Source: Trabulsiella odontotermitis (GTDB lineage Bacteria; Pseudomonadota; Gammaproteobacteria; Enterobacterales; Enterobacteriaceae). Taken from it: a DNA stretch of 64,000 nucleotides. The DNA lies in NCBI RefSeq assembly GCF_030053895.1, contig NZ_CP125781.1:620001-684000 (forward strand), written 5' to 3'. Positions 7,967-14,563 of this stretch are shown one piece after another (the first letter of the stretch is position 1; every line of letters begins with the position of its first letter). The position numbers were made by a program, and so were the translations under genes. The notes beneath the pieces are model-generated. The model saw only the letters and a list, made by a program, of their open reading frames with translations, ran no database searches and had not been told where the DNA came from.

Positions 7967-8989
7967 ATGATTGTTCTCAGGAATATTTCGAAAATTTTTG
8001 ACCACGGGAAGGCACCGATTACTGCCGTCGATAACGTGAATCTGTCGGTCGAACAGGGGCAGATTTACGGCATCATCGGTTACAGCGGTGCGGGGAAAAG
8101 CACCCTGATCCGTCTGCTCAATGGGCTGGAAAAACCCACTGCGGGCAGCGTGACCATCAACGGCCACGACATTTCCGCCGCGAAGGGCGAAGCGTTGCGC
8201 CAGGCGCGCCTCAAAATCAGCATGGTGTTCCAGCACTTCAATTTGCTGTGGTCACGCACCGTCAGCGAAAACATCGCTTTTTCGATGCAAATCGCCGGTA
8301 CGCCGAAAGCGGAGATCCGCACCCGCGTGGCGGAACTGATTGAACTGGTGGGGCTGACCGGGCGCGAGAACGCCTATCCGTCACAGCTTTCCGGCGGGCA
8401 GAAACAGCGTGTGGGCATTGCCCGTGCGCTGGCGAACAGCCCTGACGTACTGCTGTGCGATGAAGCCACTTCGGCGCTCGACCCGCAGACCACTGATCAG
8501 ATCCTCGACTTGCTGCTGGATATCAACCGCCGCTTTTCGCTGACCATCGTCCTCATCACCCATGAAATGCATGTGGTGCGCAAAATCTGCGACCGCGTGG
8601 CGGTGATGGAGAACGGGCGCGTGGTGGAAGAGGGCGATGTGCTGAGCGTGTTTACTCATCCACAGCAGCCGATCACCCGCCAGTTTGTGCGTCAGGTGAG
8701 CCAGTACGCCGAAGAAGAGGCGTTCAATCAGGAACTGGCGAGTGACCTGACCGGATACGTCATCAGGCTGACCTTTACCGGGCACAGCACGCATAAGCCG
8801 GTGGTGGGCGAACTGACGCTGCGCTACGGCCTGCCGTTCAACATTCTGCACGGCAAGATGAATCAGACGGCGCACGGCGTTTTCGGACAGCTGTGGGTCC
8901 ATGTGAATGCAACCCAGGATCAACTCAGCAATATCCTTGCGGATCTGCAGCAAAGCGGCATTGAGAGCGAGGTGATCAAACATGGATGA
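7967..8989 (+). CDS. Methionine-type ABC importer, ATP-binding subunit (MetN paralogue)
   Basis: This 340-residue ATPase has the Walker A motif GYSGAGKST (about 38-46), ABC signature LSGGQ (141-145) and Walker B VLLCDE (161-166). A C-terminal NIL ligand-binding domain (about 265-340) is the hallmark of MetN proteins; in E. coli MetN it senses cytoplasmic methionine and inhibits transport. It drives uptake of methionine or a related sulfur compound. It overlaps the permease gene by 8 bases. This is likely a second, paralogous system to the housekeeping metNIQ, because it sits next to reverse-transsulfuration genes and not in the usual metNIQ location. Exact substrate is inferred. Confidence 0.88.
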   Translation: MIVLRNISKIFDHGKAPITAVDNVNLSVEQGQIYGIIGYSGAGKSTLIRLLNGLEKPTAGSVTINGHDISAAKGEALRQARLKISMVFQHFNLLWSRTVSENIAFSMQIAGTPKAEIRTRVAELIELVGLTGRENAYPSQLSGGQKQRVGIARALANSPDVLLCDEATSALDPQTTDQILDLLLDINRRFSLTIVLITHEMHVVRKICDRVAVMENGRVVEEGDVLSVFTHPQQPITRQFVRQVSQYAEEEAFNQELASDLTGYVIRLTFTGHSTHKPVVGELTLRYGLPFNILHGKMNQTAHGVFGQLWVHVNATQDQLSNILADLQQSGIESEVIKHG

Positions 8990-9650
8990 GTCATTTTTCC
9001 CGCACCTGAAATGGGAACAACTGTGGGCAGCCACGCAGGAAACGCTATACATGACCGCACTCTCCGGCGTTGCCACTTTTGTATTAGGCATCGTGCTCGG
9101 GCTGGCGCTGTTTCTGACGGCGAAGGGCGGCCTGTTCCACAACCGCACCGTTTACAGCGTGATTTCGGTGATAGTGAACGTCTTCCGTTCCATTCCGTTC
9201 ATCATCCTGATTGTACTGTTGATCCCGTTTACCAAGGCGCTCATCGGCACCATTCTCGGTGCTAATGCCGCCTTACCGGCACTGATTGTCGGCGCCGCGC
9301 CGTTCTACGCGCGACTGGTCGAAATCGCCCTGCGTGAAGTGGATAAGGGCGTTATCGAAGCCACGCGCTCGATGGGCGCGCGTCTCTCCACGCTGATCTT
9401 CCGCGTGCTGTTACCGGAGTCTTCCCCCGCGCTGGTGTCTGGCATCACCGTGACGCTGATTGCTTTAGTGAGCTACAGCGCCATGGCGGGCGTCATTGGC
9501 GCGGGTGGTCTTGGAAATCTGGCTTATCTGGAAGGATTCCAGCGCAACCACAACGACGTCACACTGGTGGCGACGGTGACCATTTTGATCATCGTGTTCA
9601 TCATCCAGTTCTGCGGCGACGTGATTACCTCTCTGTTAGATAAACGCTAA
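8982..9650 (+). CDS. Methionine-type ABC importer, permease subunit (MetI paralogue)
   Basis: This 222-residue inner membrane protein has five or so hydrophobic segments and the binding-protein-dependent permease (EAA) loop ATRSMGARLSTLIFRVLLPES, which docks on the ATPase. The arginine-rich FRSIPFIILI segment is typical of MetI-like permeases. Its start codon overlaps the upstream ATPase gene by 8 bases, which implies translational coupling; the binding-protein gene follows after 21 bases. Confidence 0.9.
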   Translation: MDESFFPHLKWEQLWAATQETLYMTALSGVATFVLGIVLGLALFLTAKGGLFHNRTVYSVISVIVNVFRSIPFIILIVLLIPFTKALIGTILGANAALPALIVGAAPFYARLVEIALREVDKGVIEATRSMGARLSTLIFRVLLPESSPALVSGITVTLIALVSYSAMAGVIGAGGLGNLAYLEGFQRNHNDVTLVATVTILIIVFIIQFCGDVITSLLDKR

Positions 9651-9671
9651 TTACACACAGGAACCATCATC

Positions 9672-10484
9672 ATGAAAAAGACACTGACACTGATTGCCGC
9701 CGCGACCCTGAGCGCCCTGAGCTTTGCGTCCTGGGCCGATACGCTGACCGTGGGCGCGTCCAACACGCCGCATGCGGAAATCCTTGAGCAGGCGAAACCG
9801 ATTCTGGCGAAGCAGGGGATCGATCTGGAAATCAGACCGTTCCAGGACTACATCCTGCCGAATACCGCACTGGCCAGCCGCGACATCGACGCGAACTACT
9901 TCCAGCACATTCCTTACCTGAACAGTGTGCTGAAAGATCATGCGGGCGAAAAAGATTACGATTTCGTCAGTGCCGGGGCGATCCACATCGAGCCGATCGG
10001 CATTTACTCGAAAAAATTCAAATCGCTGAAAGATCTGCCGCAAGGCGGCAAAATCATCATGCGTGATGCGGTTTCCGAAGAAGGCCGTATTCTCTCCATC
10101 TTTGAGAAAGAGGGGGTGATCAAGCTGAAACCGGGCGTGGATAAAGTGAACGCGCGCATTAGCGACATCGTCGATAACCCGAAAAAACTCCAGTTCCTGC
10201 CGAACGTCGAAGCGTCTCTGCTGCCGCAGATGTACAACAACGACGAAGGCGCGGCGGTGGTGATCAACGCCAACTACGCCATCGACGCCGGCCTCGACCC
10301 GGTTCACGATCCGATTGCGGTTGAAAGCGGCGAGAACAACCCGTACGCCAACATCATTACCGTTCACCGTGGCGATGAGAAGAAAAAAGACATCGTCGCG
10401 CTGGTGGATGTACTGCACTCAAAAGCGATTCAGGACTGGATCCGGACGAAATATAAAGGCGCAGTGATCCCGGTTAATAATTGA
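9672..10484 (+). CDS. NlpA/MetQ-family periplasmic binding protein without a lipobox
   Basis: The 270-residue product has a signal peptide (about 1-22, cleaved near SWADTLTVGA) and the NlpA lipoprotein-family fold, with TVGASNTPHAEILEQ, the FQDYILPN segment and NYFQHIPYL. It would capture methionine or a related compound for the preceding ATPase and permease. E. coli MetQ is a lipoprotein with LVGC at the signal cleavage site. Here no cysteine occurs in that region, so the protein is probably soluble in the periplasm. Third gene of the operon; an inverted repeat follows at 10549. Confidence 0.88.
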   Translation: MKKTLTLIAAATLSALSFASWADTLTVGASNTPHAEILEQAKPILAKQGIDLEIRPFQDYILPNTALASRDIDANYFQHIPYLNSVLKDHAGEKDYDFVSAGAIHIEPIGIYSKKFKSLKDLPQGGKIIMRDAVSEEGRILSIFEKEGVIKLKPGVDKVNARISDIVDNPKKLQFLPNVEASLLPQMYNNDEGAAVVINANYAIDAGLDPVHDPIAVESGENNPYANIITVHRGDEKKKDIVALVDVLHSKAIQDWIRTKYKGAVIPVNN

Positions 10485-10548
10485 TTCCGTCTGAGCTCGC
10501 TTTACACGGTTACATGCCAGTCTGGAAGCATGCTCGCAAAAGCAAACT

Positions 10549-10579
10549 ATGCCGCCGAAATGCACTTTTCGGCGGCATA
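10549..10579. terminator. Strong inverted repeat after the importer operon
   Basis: ATGCCGCCGAAA pairs perfectly with TTTCGGCGGCAT across a 7-nt loop. No T tract follows on the plus strand, but the opposite side is T-rich, so it could end transcription coming from the right or act as a processing-resistant 3' end of the importer mRNA. Confidence 0.55.
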
Positions 10580-10620
10580 TTGCTGATATAGAGTGTGCGC
10601 GTTGCGGCAAAATCCGTAAC

Positions 10621-10632
10621 CGGGCGTAGGAA
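10621..10632 (+). promoter_or_regulatory. seqA-like target of the P4-type antisense RNA
   Basis: CGGGCGTAGGAA is complementary at 11 of 12 positions to the loop-side segment TTCCTACCCCCG at 10751-10762 inside the structured RNA. In satellite phage P4 the equivalent pairing (seqA with seqB) promotes early transcription termination. Confidence 0.6.
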
Positions 10633-10689
10633 CCTGAATAGCTCAACGAAGACACAGAGATAACTTTTTGTGTCTGGTCGGCGTACATC

Positions 10690-10780
10690 GTAAGATTAGG
10701 TGGCGCTGGCGGGGCAGCCGAAAGGCTGGCCGATGTCGTTGAGGTCGGTATTCCTACCCCCGCCAGTGTCACCACCTACA
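10690..10780 (+). ncRNA. P4 cI / C4-like antisense immunity RNA
   Basis: An outer stem joins TAGGTGG (10697-10703) to CCACCTA (10772-10778) and is extended, past an unpaired region, by CTGGCGGGG with CCCCGCCAG. Inside are a small hairpin CAGCC-GAAA-GGCTG and a second arm exposing TTCCTAC. That exposed segment is complementary to GTAGGAA in both a site upstream (10621-10632) and a site downstream (10783-10792). This matches the design of the phage P4 cI RNA and the related P1/P7 C4 RNA, where a small RNA cut from the leader pairs with its own transcript. Structure was drawn by eye. The identity as a member of the C4 family is an inference to be tested with a covariance model. Confidence 0.6.
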
Positions 10781-10804
10781 GAGCGTAGGAACTCTGGTGG
10801 TGAC
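10768..10804 (+). promoter_or_regulatory. seqC-like site and competing hairpin ahead of the 154-residue gene
   Basis: GCGTAGGAAC at 10783-10792 repeats the 10-mer at 10624-10633 and is complementary to the antisense RNA loop. It sits in the loop of a hairpin whose arms are GTCACCACC (10768-10776) and GGTGGTGAC (10796-10804), with an inner AGAG/CTCT stem. The left arm is also the closing strand of the antisense RNA, so the two folds exclude each other. The element ends 25 bases before the downstream start codon. Confidence 0.55.
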
Positions 10805-10829
10805 GGCATCACTCAACGGAGGTTTTCTT

Positions 10830-11294
10830 ATGGCTTCACGTCCTGTTAATTATTGCACTCGCTATACCGATAACATCATTGAACGCCTGTTATCCACGCC
10901 GATTCCCGCCACGGCGGATCTGTTTGACGTCGCAGAAATCTGTTCCGCTTTCGTCAATGAGCTGATCGAATGCCATGACACCACGCAGTCTCAGGCGTTG
11001 TGTGGCCGCCTGTCTCACGCACTGGTTTTGCTGCATCGCTTATGCAATGCCGATCTGCCCCCGCACCGTGTCGAACAACTGATGGCGAGTGAAGCCTCTC
11101 CCTCAGTGTTTCCCGACTACTGGGGCGACACCGACACGCTGGTGTCTTATGCCCATGGCGTGACGCAGGTATTGTTGAGCGGCACGCTGGCGAAATCGCT
11201 GACCGTCACAATGACCGGGTTGTTGCACGATCTGGTGCATGCGATCGAGGGGTATATTAAGGAGCCGAGAGGGGTGATGGAGCAGGTGCGTTAG
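10830..11294 (+). CDS. Protein of unknown function controlled by the P4-like RNA module
   Basis: I do not recognise this 154-residue protein. It is predicted mostly helical, with a conserved-looking N-terminal part (PVNYCTRYTDNIIERLL), a region rich in Leu and His (LSHALVLLHRL), and a C-terminal helix pair. No signal peptide or clear membrane helix is seen. The ATG at 10830 is preceded by AACGGAGG at the right spacing; an upstream GTG at 10797 lies inside the regulatory hairpin and is unlikely. In phage P4 the gene position after seqC holds early operon genes such as kil and eps, so a role in phage derepression, host inhibition or satellite interaction is possible but only by position. Toxin or regulator are both open. 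Confidence 0.6.
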   Translation: MASRPVNYCTRYTDNIIERLLSTPIPATADLFDVAEICSAFVNELIECHDTTQSQALCGRLSHALVLLHRLCNADLPPHRVEQLMASEASPSVFPDYWGDTDTLVSYAHGVTQVLLSGTLAKSLTVTMTGLLHDLVHAIEGYIKEPRGVMEQVR

Positions 11295-11323
11295 CAACTC
11301 AACCATCAATGATGACATTGTGA

Positions 11324-11354
11324 GTGGTCTGAATATGGTTTATATTAAGACCAC
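11324..11354 (+). promoter_or_regulatory. Inverted repeat, likely autoregulatory operator of the toxin-antitoxin pair
   Basis: GTGGTCT and AGACCAC form a perfect 7-bp inverted repeat separated by 17 AT-rich bases, just upstream of the antitoxin gene. Phd/YefM antitoxins usually bind palindromes overlapping their promoter. The intervening bases include TATATTAA, which could serve as a -10 element. Confidence 0.5.
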
Positions 11355-11380
11355 GTTATCCACGATGGTGGGGGAGTTCA

Positions 11381-11608
11381 ATGAAAGTCGAAACGATTAG
11401 TTATGTAAAAAAGAATGCAGCCTCTCTCGATTTGTCTGAACCGATACTGGTTACTCAGAATGGTGTCCCTGCTTATGTGATTGAATCTTATGATCAACAG
11501 CAGGAACGTGAGAACACCATTGCGCTGCTGAAACTCCTTACGTTGTCAGAAAAGGATAGCGCTGACGGCAAGATGTTTTCAAAAGAGCAATTACTGGACG
11601 ACATTTGA
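11381..11608 (+). CDS. Phd/YefM-family antitoxin
   Basis: This 75-residue protein has the Phd/YefM N-terminal DNA-binding and dimerisation fold: a first helix at ETISYVKKNAASL, then the strand motif EPILVTQNGVPAYVIESYD. The C-terminal 30 residues (SEKDSADGKMFSKEQLLDDI) are charged and probably disordered until they wrap the toxin. A GGGGGAG Shine-Dalgarno precedes the ATG. The toxin gene begins 27 bases downstream. It would neutralise the toxin and, with it, repress the operon through the upstream inverted repeat. Confidence 0.82.
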   Translation: MKVETISYVKKNAASLDLSEPILVTQNGVPAYVIESYDQQQERENTIALLKLLTLSEKDSADGKMFSKEQLLDDI

Positions 11609-11635
11609 TGAGGGTGCTGGCAGAAGGATCCTGAA

Positions 11636-11971
11636 ATGAAAAAAACCAGCATCACCATTGAATACACCCTGACGGTTAAAACCTGTATTGAGCTCATTGC
11701 CAGCTTTTTGCACAATGCGGATGTGGAGCCAAAGCCGATCATTAGGGACATCCTTCAGCATTTTGAAGCGAAGGTGGGAGAATATCCGCTTAGCTGTCAG
11801 ATTTGCCCCGAATTGCTGAAGATTGGTGTCGCAAAGTATCGCGAATGTAATACGCCAGGAGGCTACCGGGTGCTGTATTCGTTTGATAAATCGAAAATAA
11901 CCGTACATGCAATCCTTTCACATAGGCAGGACATCAAACAGTTGCTTTTCAAGCGTCTGGTTCAGATGTGA
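11636..11971 (+). CDS. RelE/ParE-superfamily toxin
   Basis: The 111-residue product matches the RelE/ParE fold in its C-terminal part: GGYRVLYSFDKSKITVHAILSHRQDIKQLLFKR, where a GYRVLYS-type strand and the HRQDI segment are typical. RelE members cut mRNA on the ribosome; ParE members poison gyrase. The sequence alone does not say which. It follows a Phd/YefM antitoxin in the normal order. AAGGATCCTGAA gives a modest Shine-Dalgarno before ATG 11636. The N-terminal half is longer and less typical than in short RelE proteins. No truncation is seen. Confidence 0.78.
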   Translation: MKKTSITIEYTLTVKTCIELIASFLHNADVEPKPIIRDILQHFEAKVGEYPLSCQICPELLKIGVAKYRECNTPGGYRVLYSFDKSKITVHAILSHRQDIKQLLFKRLVQM

Positions 11972-12047
11972 TCTTGTAATATGGTTTTGGATGTTTGTAG
12001 AGTAATCTGAGAGGATTCTTTGGTACTTAAACGATAGGTATAGGGAT

Positions 12048-12380
12048 ATGAAAAAAATCGTTTTTTTGGCTTTAAGTTCTATAGTTTCATTCAATGTGTT
12101 TGCTTCTGGCGTTGTTTCAGTTCCAACTGACTCGAAAGCTAGCTACGTTGTTTTAGAAAAATCACGTAATGGCGATATGGTCACGATCACAACGAAGAGA
12201 GAAGGGCCCTCTGGTACGTCATATTCTAAGCGGTTATACAATTGTAAAGCATGGACCGTTAAGTATCTTGGAAATGGTGATACCCTTGAGCAAATGAACA
12301 GTTCTGCGCCAGATCCACATATGGCTCCCATCGTTGATAAGTCGATTGCTTATTACATTGGCCAGCAAGGTTGTCGATAA
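12048..12380 (+). CDS. Small exported protein of unknown function
   Basis: This 110-residue product starts with a clear signal peptide (MKKIVFLALSSIVSFNVFA, cleavage likely after FASG) and has two cysteines in the mature part (YNCKAW and the terminal QQGCR) that could form a periplasmic disulfide. The mature region is beta-rich (YVVLEKSRNGDMVTITTKREG). I do not recognise a family; similar-looking small secreted proteins occur singly in enterobacterial islands. Codon usage is more AT-rich than in the core genes nearby. A hairpin at 12413 closes the transcription unit. Confidence 0.65.
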   Translation: MKKIVFLALSSIVSFNVFASGVVSVPTDSKASYVVLEKSRNGDMVTITTKREGPSGTSYSKRLYNCKAWTVKYLGNGDTLEQMNSSAPDPHMAPIVDKSIAYYIGQQGCR

Positions 12381-12412
12381 TTACGCCTTCAATCTTACCA
12401 GTCATGCGAACT

Positions 12413-12441
12413 CAAACAACCCGTATAATGCGGGTTGTTTG
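12413..12441 (+). terminator. Hairpin after the small exported protein gene
   Basis: CAAACAACCCG pairs perfectly with CGGGTTGTTTG over a 7-nt loop, 32 bases past the stop codon. The downstream T tract is poor, so its strength is uncertain. Confidence 0.6.
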
Positions 12442-12579
12442 CCTAAGTCAAATGCCACCCTGCACGATGATTTTAAGGACTGGATACCGGCATGCATATA
12501 ATCGTTAACAAATTAGGAGCGGAATAATACTTAGTGACATATTTTAAAGTTTATAGTGCAACAATTTCTGGAGGTCGTT

Positions 12580-12936
12580 GTGGAGCGACTAATTGAGATC
12601 AAAAATAGACTTGAGGTGATCGAGAAGTCTTTTAACGAACAGTATCCACGATTCAGAAATGCCCCGGAATTAACAGAACAGATAACTGATCTTAAGGATC
12701 ATGTTGAGGCCGAACGTAAGAAGATTCAAAAGCAAAAGAGAAAGAGAGTGCTTTCCGATTTTGAATGTTCTTGTATTGAGCCAGCGATCAATGATGTATA
12801 CCTGTCTTCACTCGATAGAATCAGGTGTGGTTTGAGACCCGATAATAGCGTAAGTGGCTATATCTACGAGACTTCTTCGACGCTAACCTATTGGTTACAT
12901 CAAATAGACAATCATATTAAATCTCATTTAATTTAA
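12580..12936 (+). CDS. Helical cytoplasmic protein of unknown function
   Basis: I chose the GTG at 12580 because GGAGG stands five bases before it; the resulting protein has 118 residues. A start at 12556 would add eight residues but has no ribosome site. The N-terminal half is a charged coiled coil (ERLIEIKNRLEVIEKSF, then a KKIQKQKRKRV basic patch). The C-terminal half has two cysteines (FECSCIEPA) and a helix ending in KSHLI. No family is recognised and no membrane segment or signal peptide is present. The gene is AT-rich, and convergent with the membrane protein gene at 12987. It belongs to the island next to the tRNA gene. Confidence 0.5.
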   Translation: MERLIEIKNRLEVIEKSFNEQYPRFRNAPELTEQITDLKDHVEAERKKIQKQKRKRVLSDFECSCIEPAINDVYLSSLDRIRCGLRPDNSVSGYIYETSSTLTYWLHQIDNHIKSHLI

Positions 12937-12986
12937 TCCGAAATAGAATGGTAGGTATGTAACTACCCATCATATTTAACTTATAT

Positions 12987-13604
12987 TCATGAAAAAATTC
13001 CAGCTAACGCTAGCATGCGCGTAGTTTCTTTCAAATTAACCTTGACGTCTTCATGCATTTTCTTCAAAACTTCAGCATAATTTATTAATGAGCTACGATA
13101 GGCTTCAGCCTGAATTTTGTGAACTTCCATTTGTGTTTCAGCAAAAACTAAACTCCAGTGTTCCCACTTGTGAATAATATCATTATTCATTTTATAAGAG
13201 TCTAATAGCCCTTTTGCTAAACTATAGGTTTTTATTATAGCTTTTCTGAGATCATGATCTTTAACGCGACCTATTAAAAAAGTATTGCCGTGATAAACAG
13301 AAAAGAAATCGCTTGCCAGAGGATAATAAAAAGCTAAAGGTTGATTTTTTTCTAAAGCTTCTATTCGATTACCCATAGTTTCTTGATATTGATCAAATAC
13401 AGTTTCAAGCTCATCATGGATAGCTTGCAAAAGGCTTTTTACTATTCTAGCTTCAGTTTCATCTGCTATATTTTTCTGATTTTCATGTGCTTTTTGGGTT
13501 GCTTTAAGGGCATAACGTCCACCAATTGAGCCACCAATCCAGCCACCAATAATTGCGAAAATTCCAGAGAGACATACGGAAAACCAAGTTAGTAAATCGT
13601 CCAT
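12987..13604 (-). CDS. Membrane-anchored protein with a helical cytoplasmic domain, function unknown
   Basis: The 205-residue product begins MDDLLTWFSVCLSGIFAIIGGWIGGSIGGRYAL: one N-terminal membrane segment with glycine-zipper spacing. A long charged helical region follows (about 35-80, ATQKAHENQKNIADETEARIV), then a helical domain with aromatic residues (AFYYPLASDFFSVYHGNTFLIGRV). The ATG at 13604 is preceded by TGAGGG; an upstream ATG at 13679 adds 25 residues of unlike composition. No enzyme motif is seen. Single-span proteins with this type of helical domain occur in mobile elements and defence loci, but no such role can be shown here. AT-rich, unlike the core genes. Confidence 0.6.
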   Translation of the reverse strand: MDDLLTWFSVCLSGIFAIIGGWIGGSIGGRYALKATQKAHENQKNIADETEARIVKSLLQAIHDELETVFDQYQETMGNRIEALEKNQPLAFYYPLASDFFSVYHGNTFLIGRVKDHDLRKAIIKTYSLAKGLLDSYKMNNDIIHKWEHWSLVFAETQMEVHKIQAEAYRSSLINYAEVLKKMHEDVKVNLKETTRMLALAGIFS

Positions 13605-13688
13605 CCTAAGGCCCTCAATATATTCATGTTTTATAACATTTTGAATTTCTTGGTCACATCTAGGGAATGTAACGCTCAAAAAGGAAAT

Positions 13689-13961
13689 TCATAAATCTGA
13701 TTTTATGATAAAAAACAATTTGCTTACCACTTGACGGTATCGCTGTCTATAACCTTCTGAATAAACATCAGCAACACTTTCTGCGGACATTGAGGGTTTG
13801 GCCGCTTCTATGGCATCATTTATCTCAATGGCTGGTGCCGCATCGTTATGCAGGAGACCTTACTTATGATGATTCACAAGCCGTAGGGAATACCAGGGGG
13901 TAACGCCAACGACTTGCGCGATGAAATGGCCCTGGAGGTTGCAGGATCAGAAAGTGAAACG
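13689..13961 (-). pseudogene. Decayed gene remnant
   Basis: One minus-strand frame reads coherent protein-like sequence (SCNLQGHFIAQVVGVTPWYS, then GLLHNDAAPAIEINDAIEAA and SMSAESVADVYSEGYRQRY) but is broken by TGA and TAA codons and has no start at its upstream end. The GLLHNDxxPAIE piece resembles the LHRDxGPAxE motif of a family of hypothetical proteins in phages and islands. This is a by-eye reading of the 380-base stretch between 13680 and 14059, in which no intact gene is seen. Confidence 0.4.
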
Positions 13962-14018
13962 TGCTGGCAAAGATATTAGGAATAGGGGGCAGTTAGCTAG
14001 AAAAGGTCATCAGAACAA

Positions 14019-14050
14019 CAAAATCAGGGGAGTTTCTTCCCCCGATTCTG
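14019..14050 (-). terminator. Terminator of the periplasmic protein gene at 14060
   Basis: Read on the minus strand, CAGAATCGGGGGA pairs, with two G-U pairs, with TCCCCTGATTTTG across a 6-nt loop, and the descending arm is followed by TTGTT. It starts 9 bases after the stop codon of the gene. Confidence 0.6.
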
Positions 14051-14059
14051 GGGTAAAAA

Positions 14060-14563
14060 CTACAGAGTGATCTCACAAGCTTTTATAAAGCCATTAACGG
14101 CTGAGGTTGAGCCAGAAACATTGGCAGAAAATGAGTTTTGACCTTCTCCATTTTTGAGTTGCACACCAACCAGAACTTTGGATTTTGCCCCCTGAAGTTG
14201 CTTAAGTAATACTTTCAGTTGGTCTGAGTCATCAGATTGAATCTGAAGGAATTGCACGTTTCTTCTTGAAAGGGCGGCATCAAGTTTTACGGGACTATTA
14301 CCGTCAACCTTCATTATTAGATCCATCGGGATTTCTGAAATTGATTCGGTCGTTTTATCCATCTCAATGTATGCAGCTGTAAGTTCGCTTTTTGTGCAAT
14401 CGAAAACAATTGCGCTATTTTCAGATGAAACTGAGCCAATCATCATGGCTTTCTTCCCACCAGAAAAAAGGTCATCTTCAACATTCGTAACCCATTGAGC
14501 ATGAGCCAAGGGTGAGAACAGCGCCGCAATTATGGAAAGCTTAATAATATTGTTTTTAACCAT
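14060..14563 (-). CDS. Periplasmic protein of unknown function
   Basis: The 167-residue product has a signal peptide (about 1-22, MVKNNIIKLSIIAALFSPLAHA) and a beta-rich mature part with two cysteines (FDCTKSEL near residue 55 and KACEITL at the end) that may pair. WVTNVEDDLFSGGKKAMMIG followed by a conserved-looking IVFDC segment is reminiscent of small exported proteins of the type VI secretion-associated (VasI-like) or related families, but I cannot assign one. It has its own terminator and a GGAGG-type ribosome site (CAAGGAGGATGTC). AT-rich, within the accessory block. Confidence 0.62.
   Translation of the reverse strand: MVKNNIIKLSIIAALFSPLAHAQWVTNVEDDLFSGGKKAMMIGSVSSENSAIVFDCTKSELTAAYIEMDKTTESISEIPMDLIMKVDGNSPVKLDAALSRRNVQFLQIQSDDSDQLKVLLKQLQGAKSKVLVGVQLKNGEGQNSFSANVSGSTSAVNGFIKACEITL

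Noticed and set aside
10419..10775. Minus-strand open frame of 118 codons across the metQ end and the RNA module
   Set aside because: It overlaps the end of a clear coding gene and the structured RNA, has no ribosome site, and the plus-strand RNA explains the sequence better.
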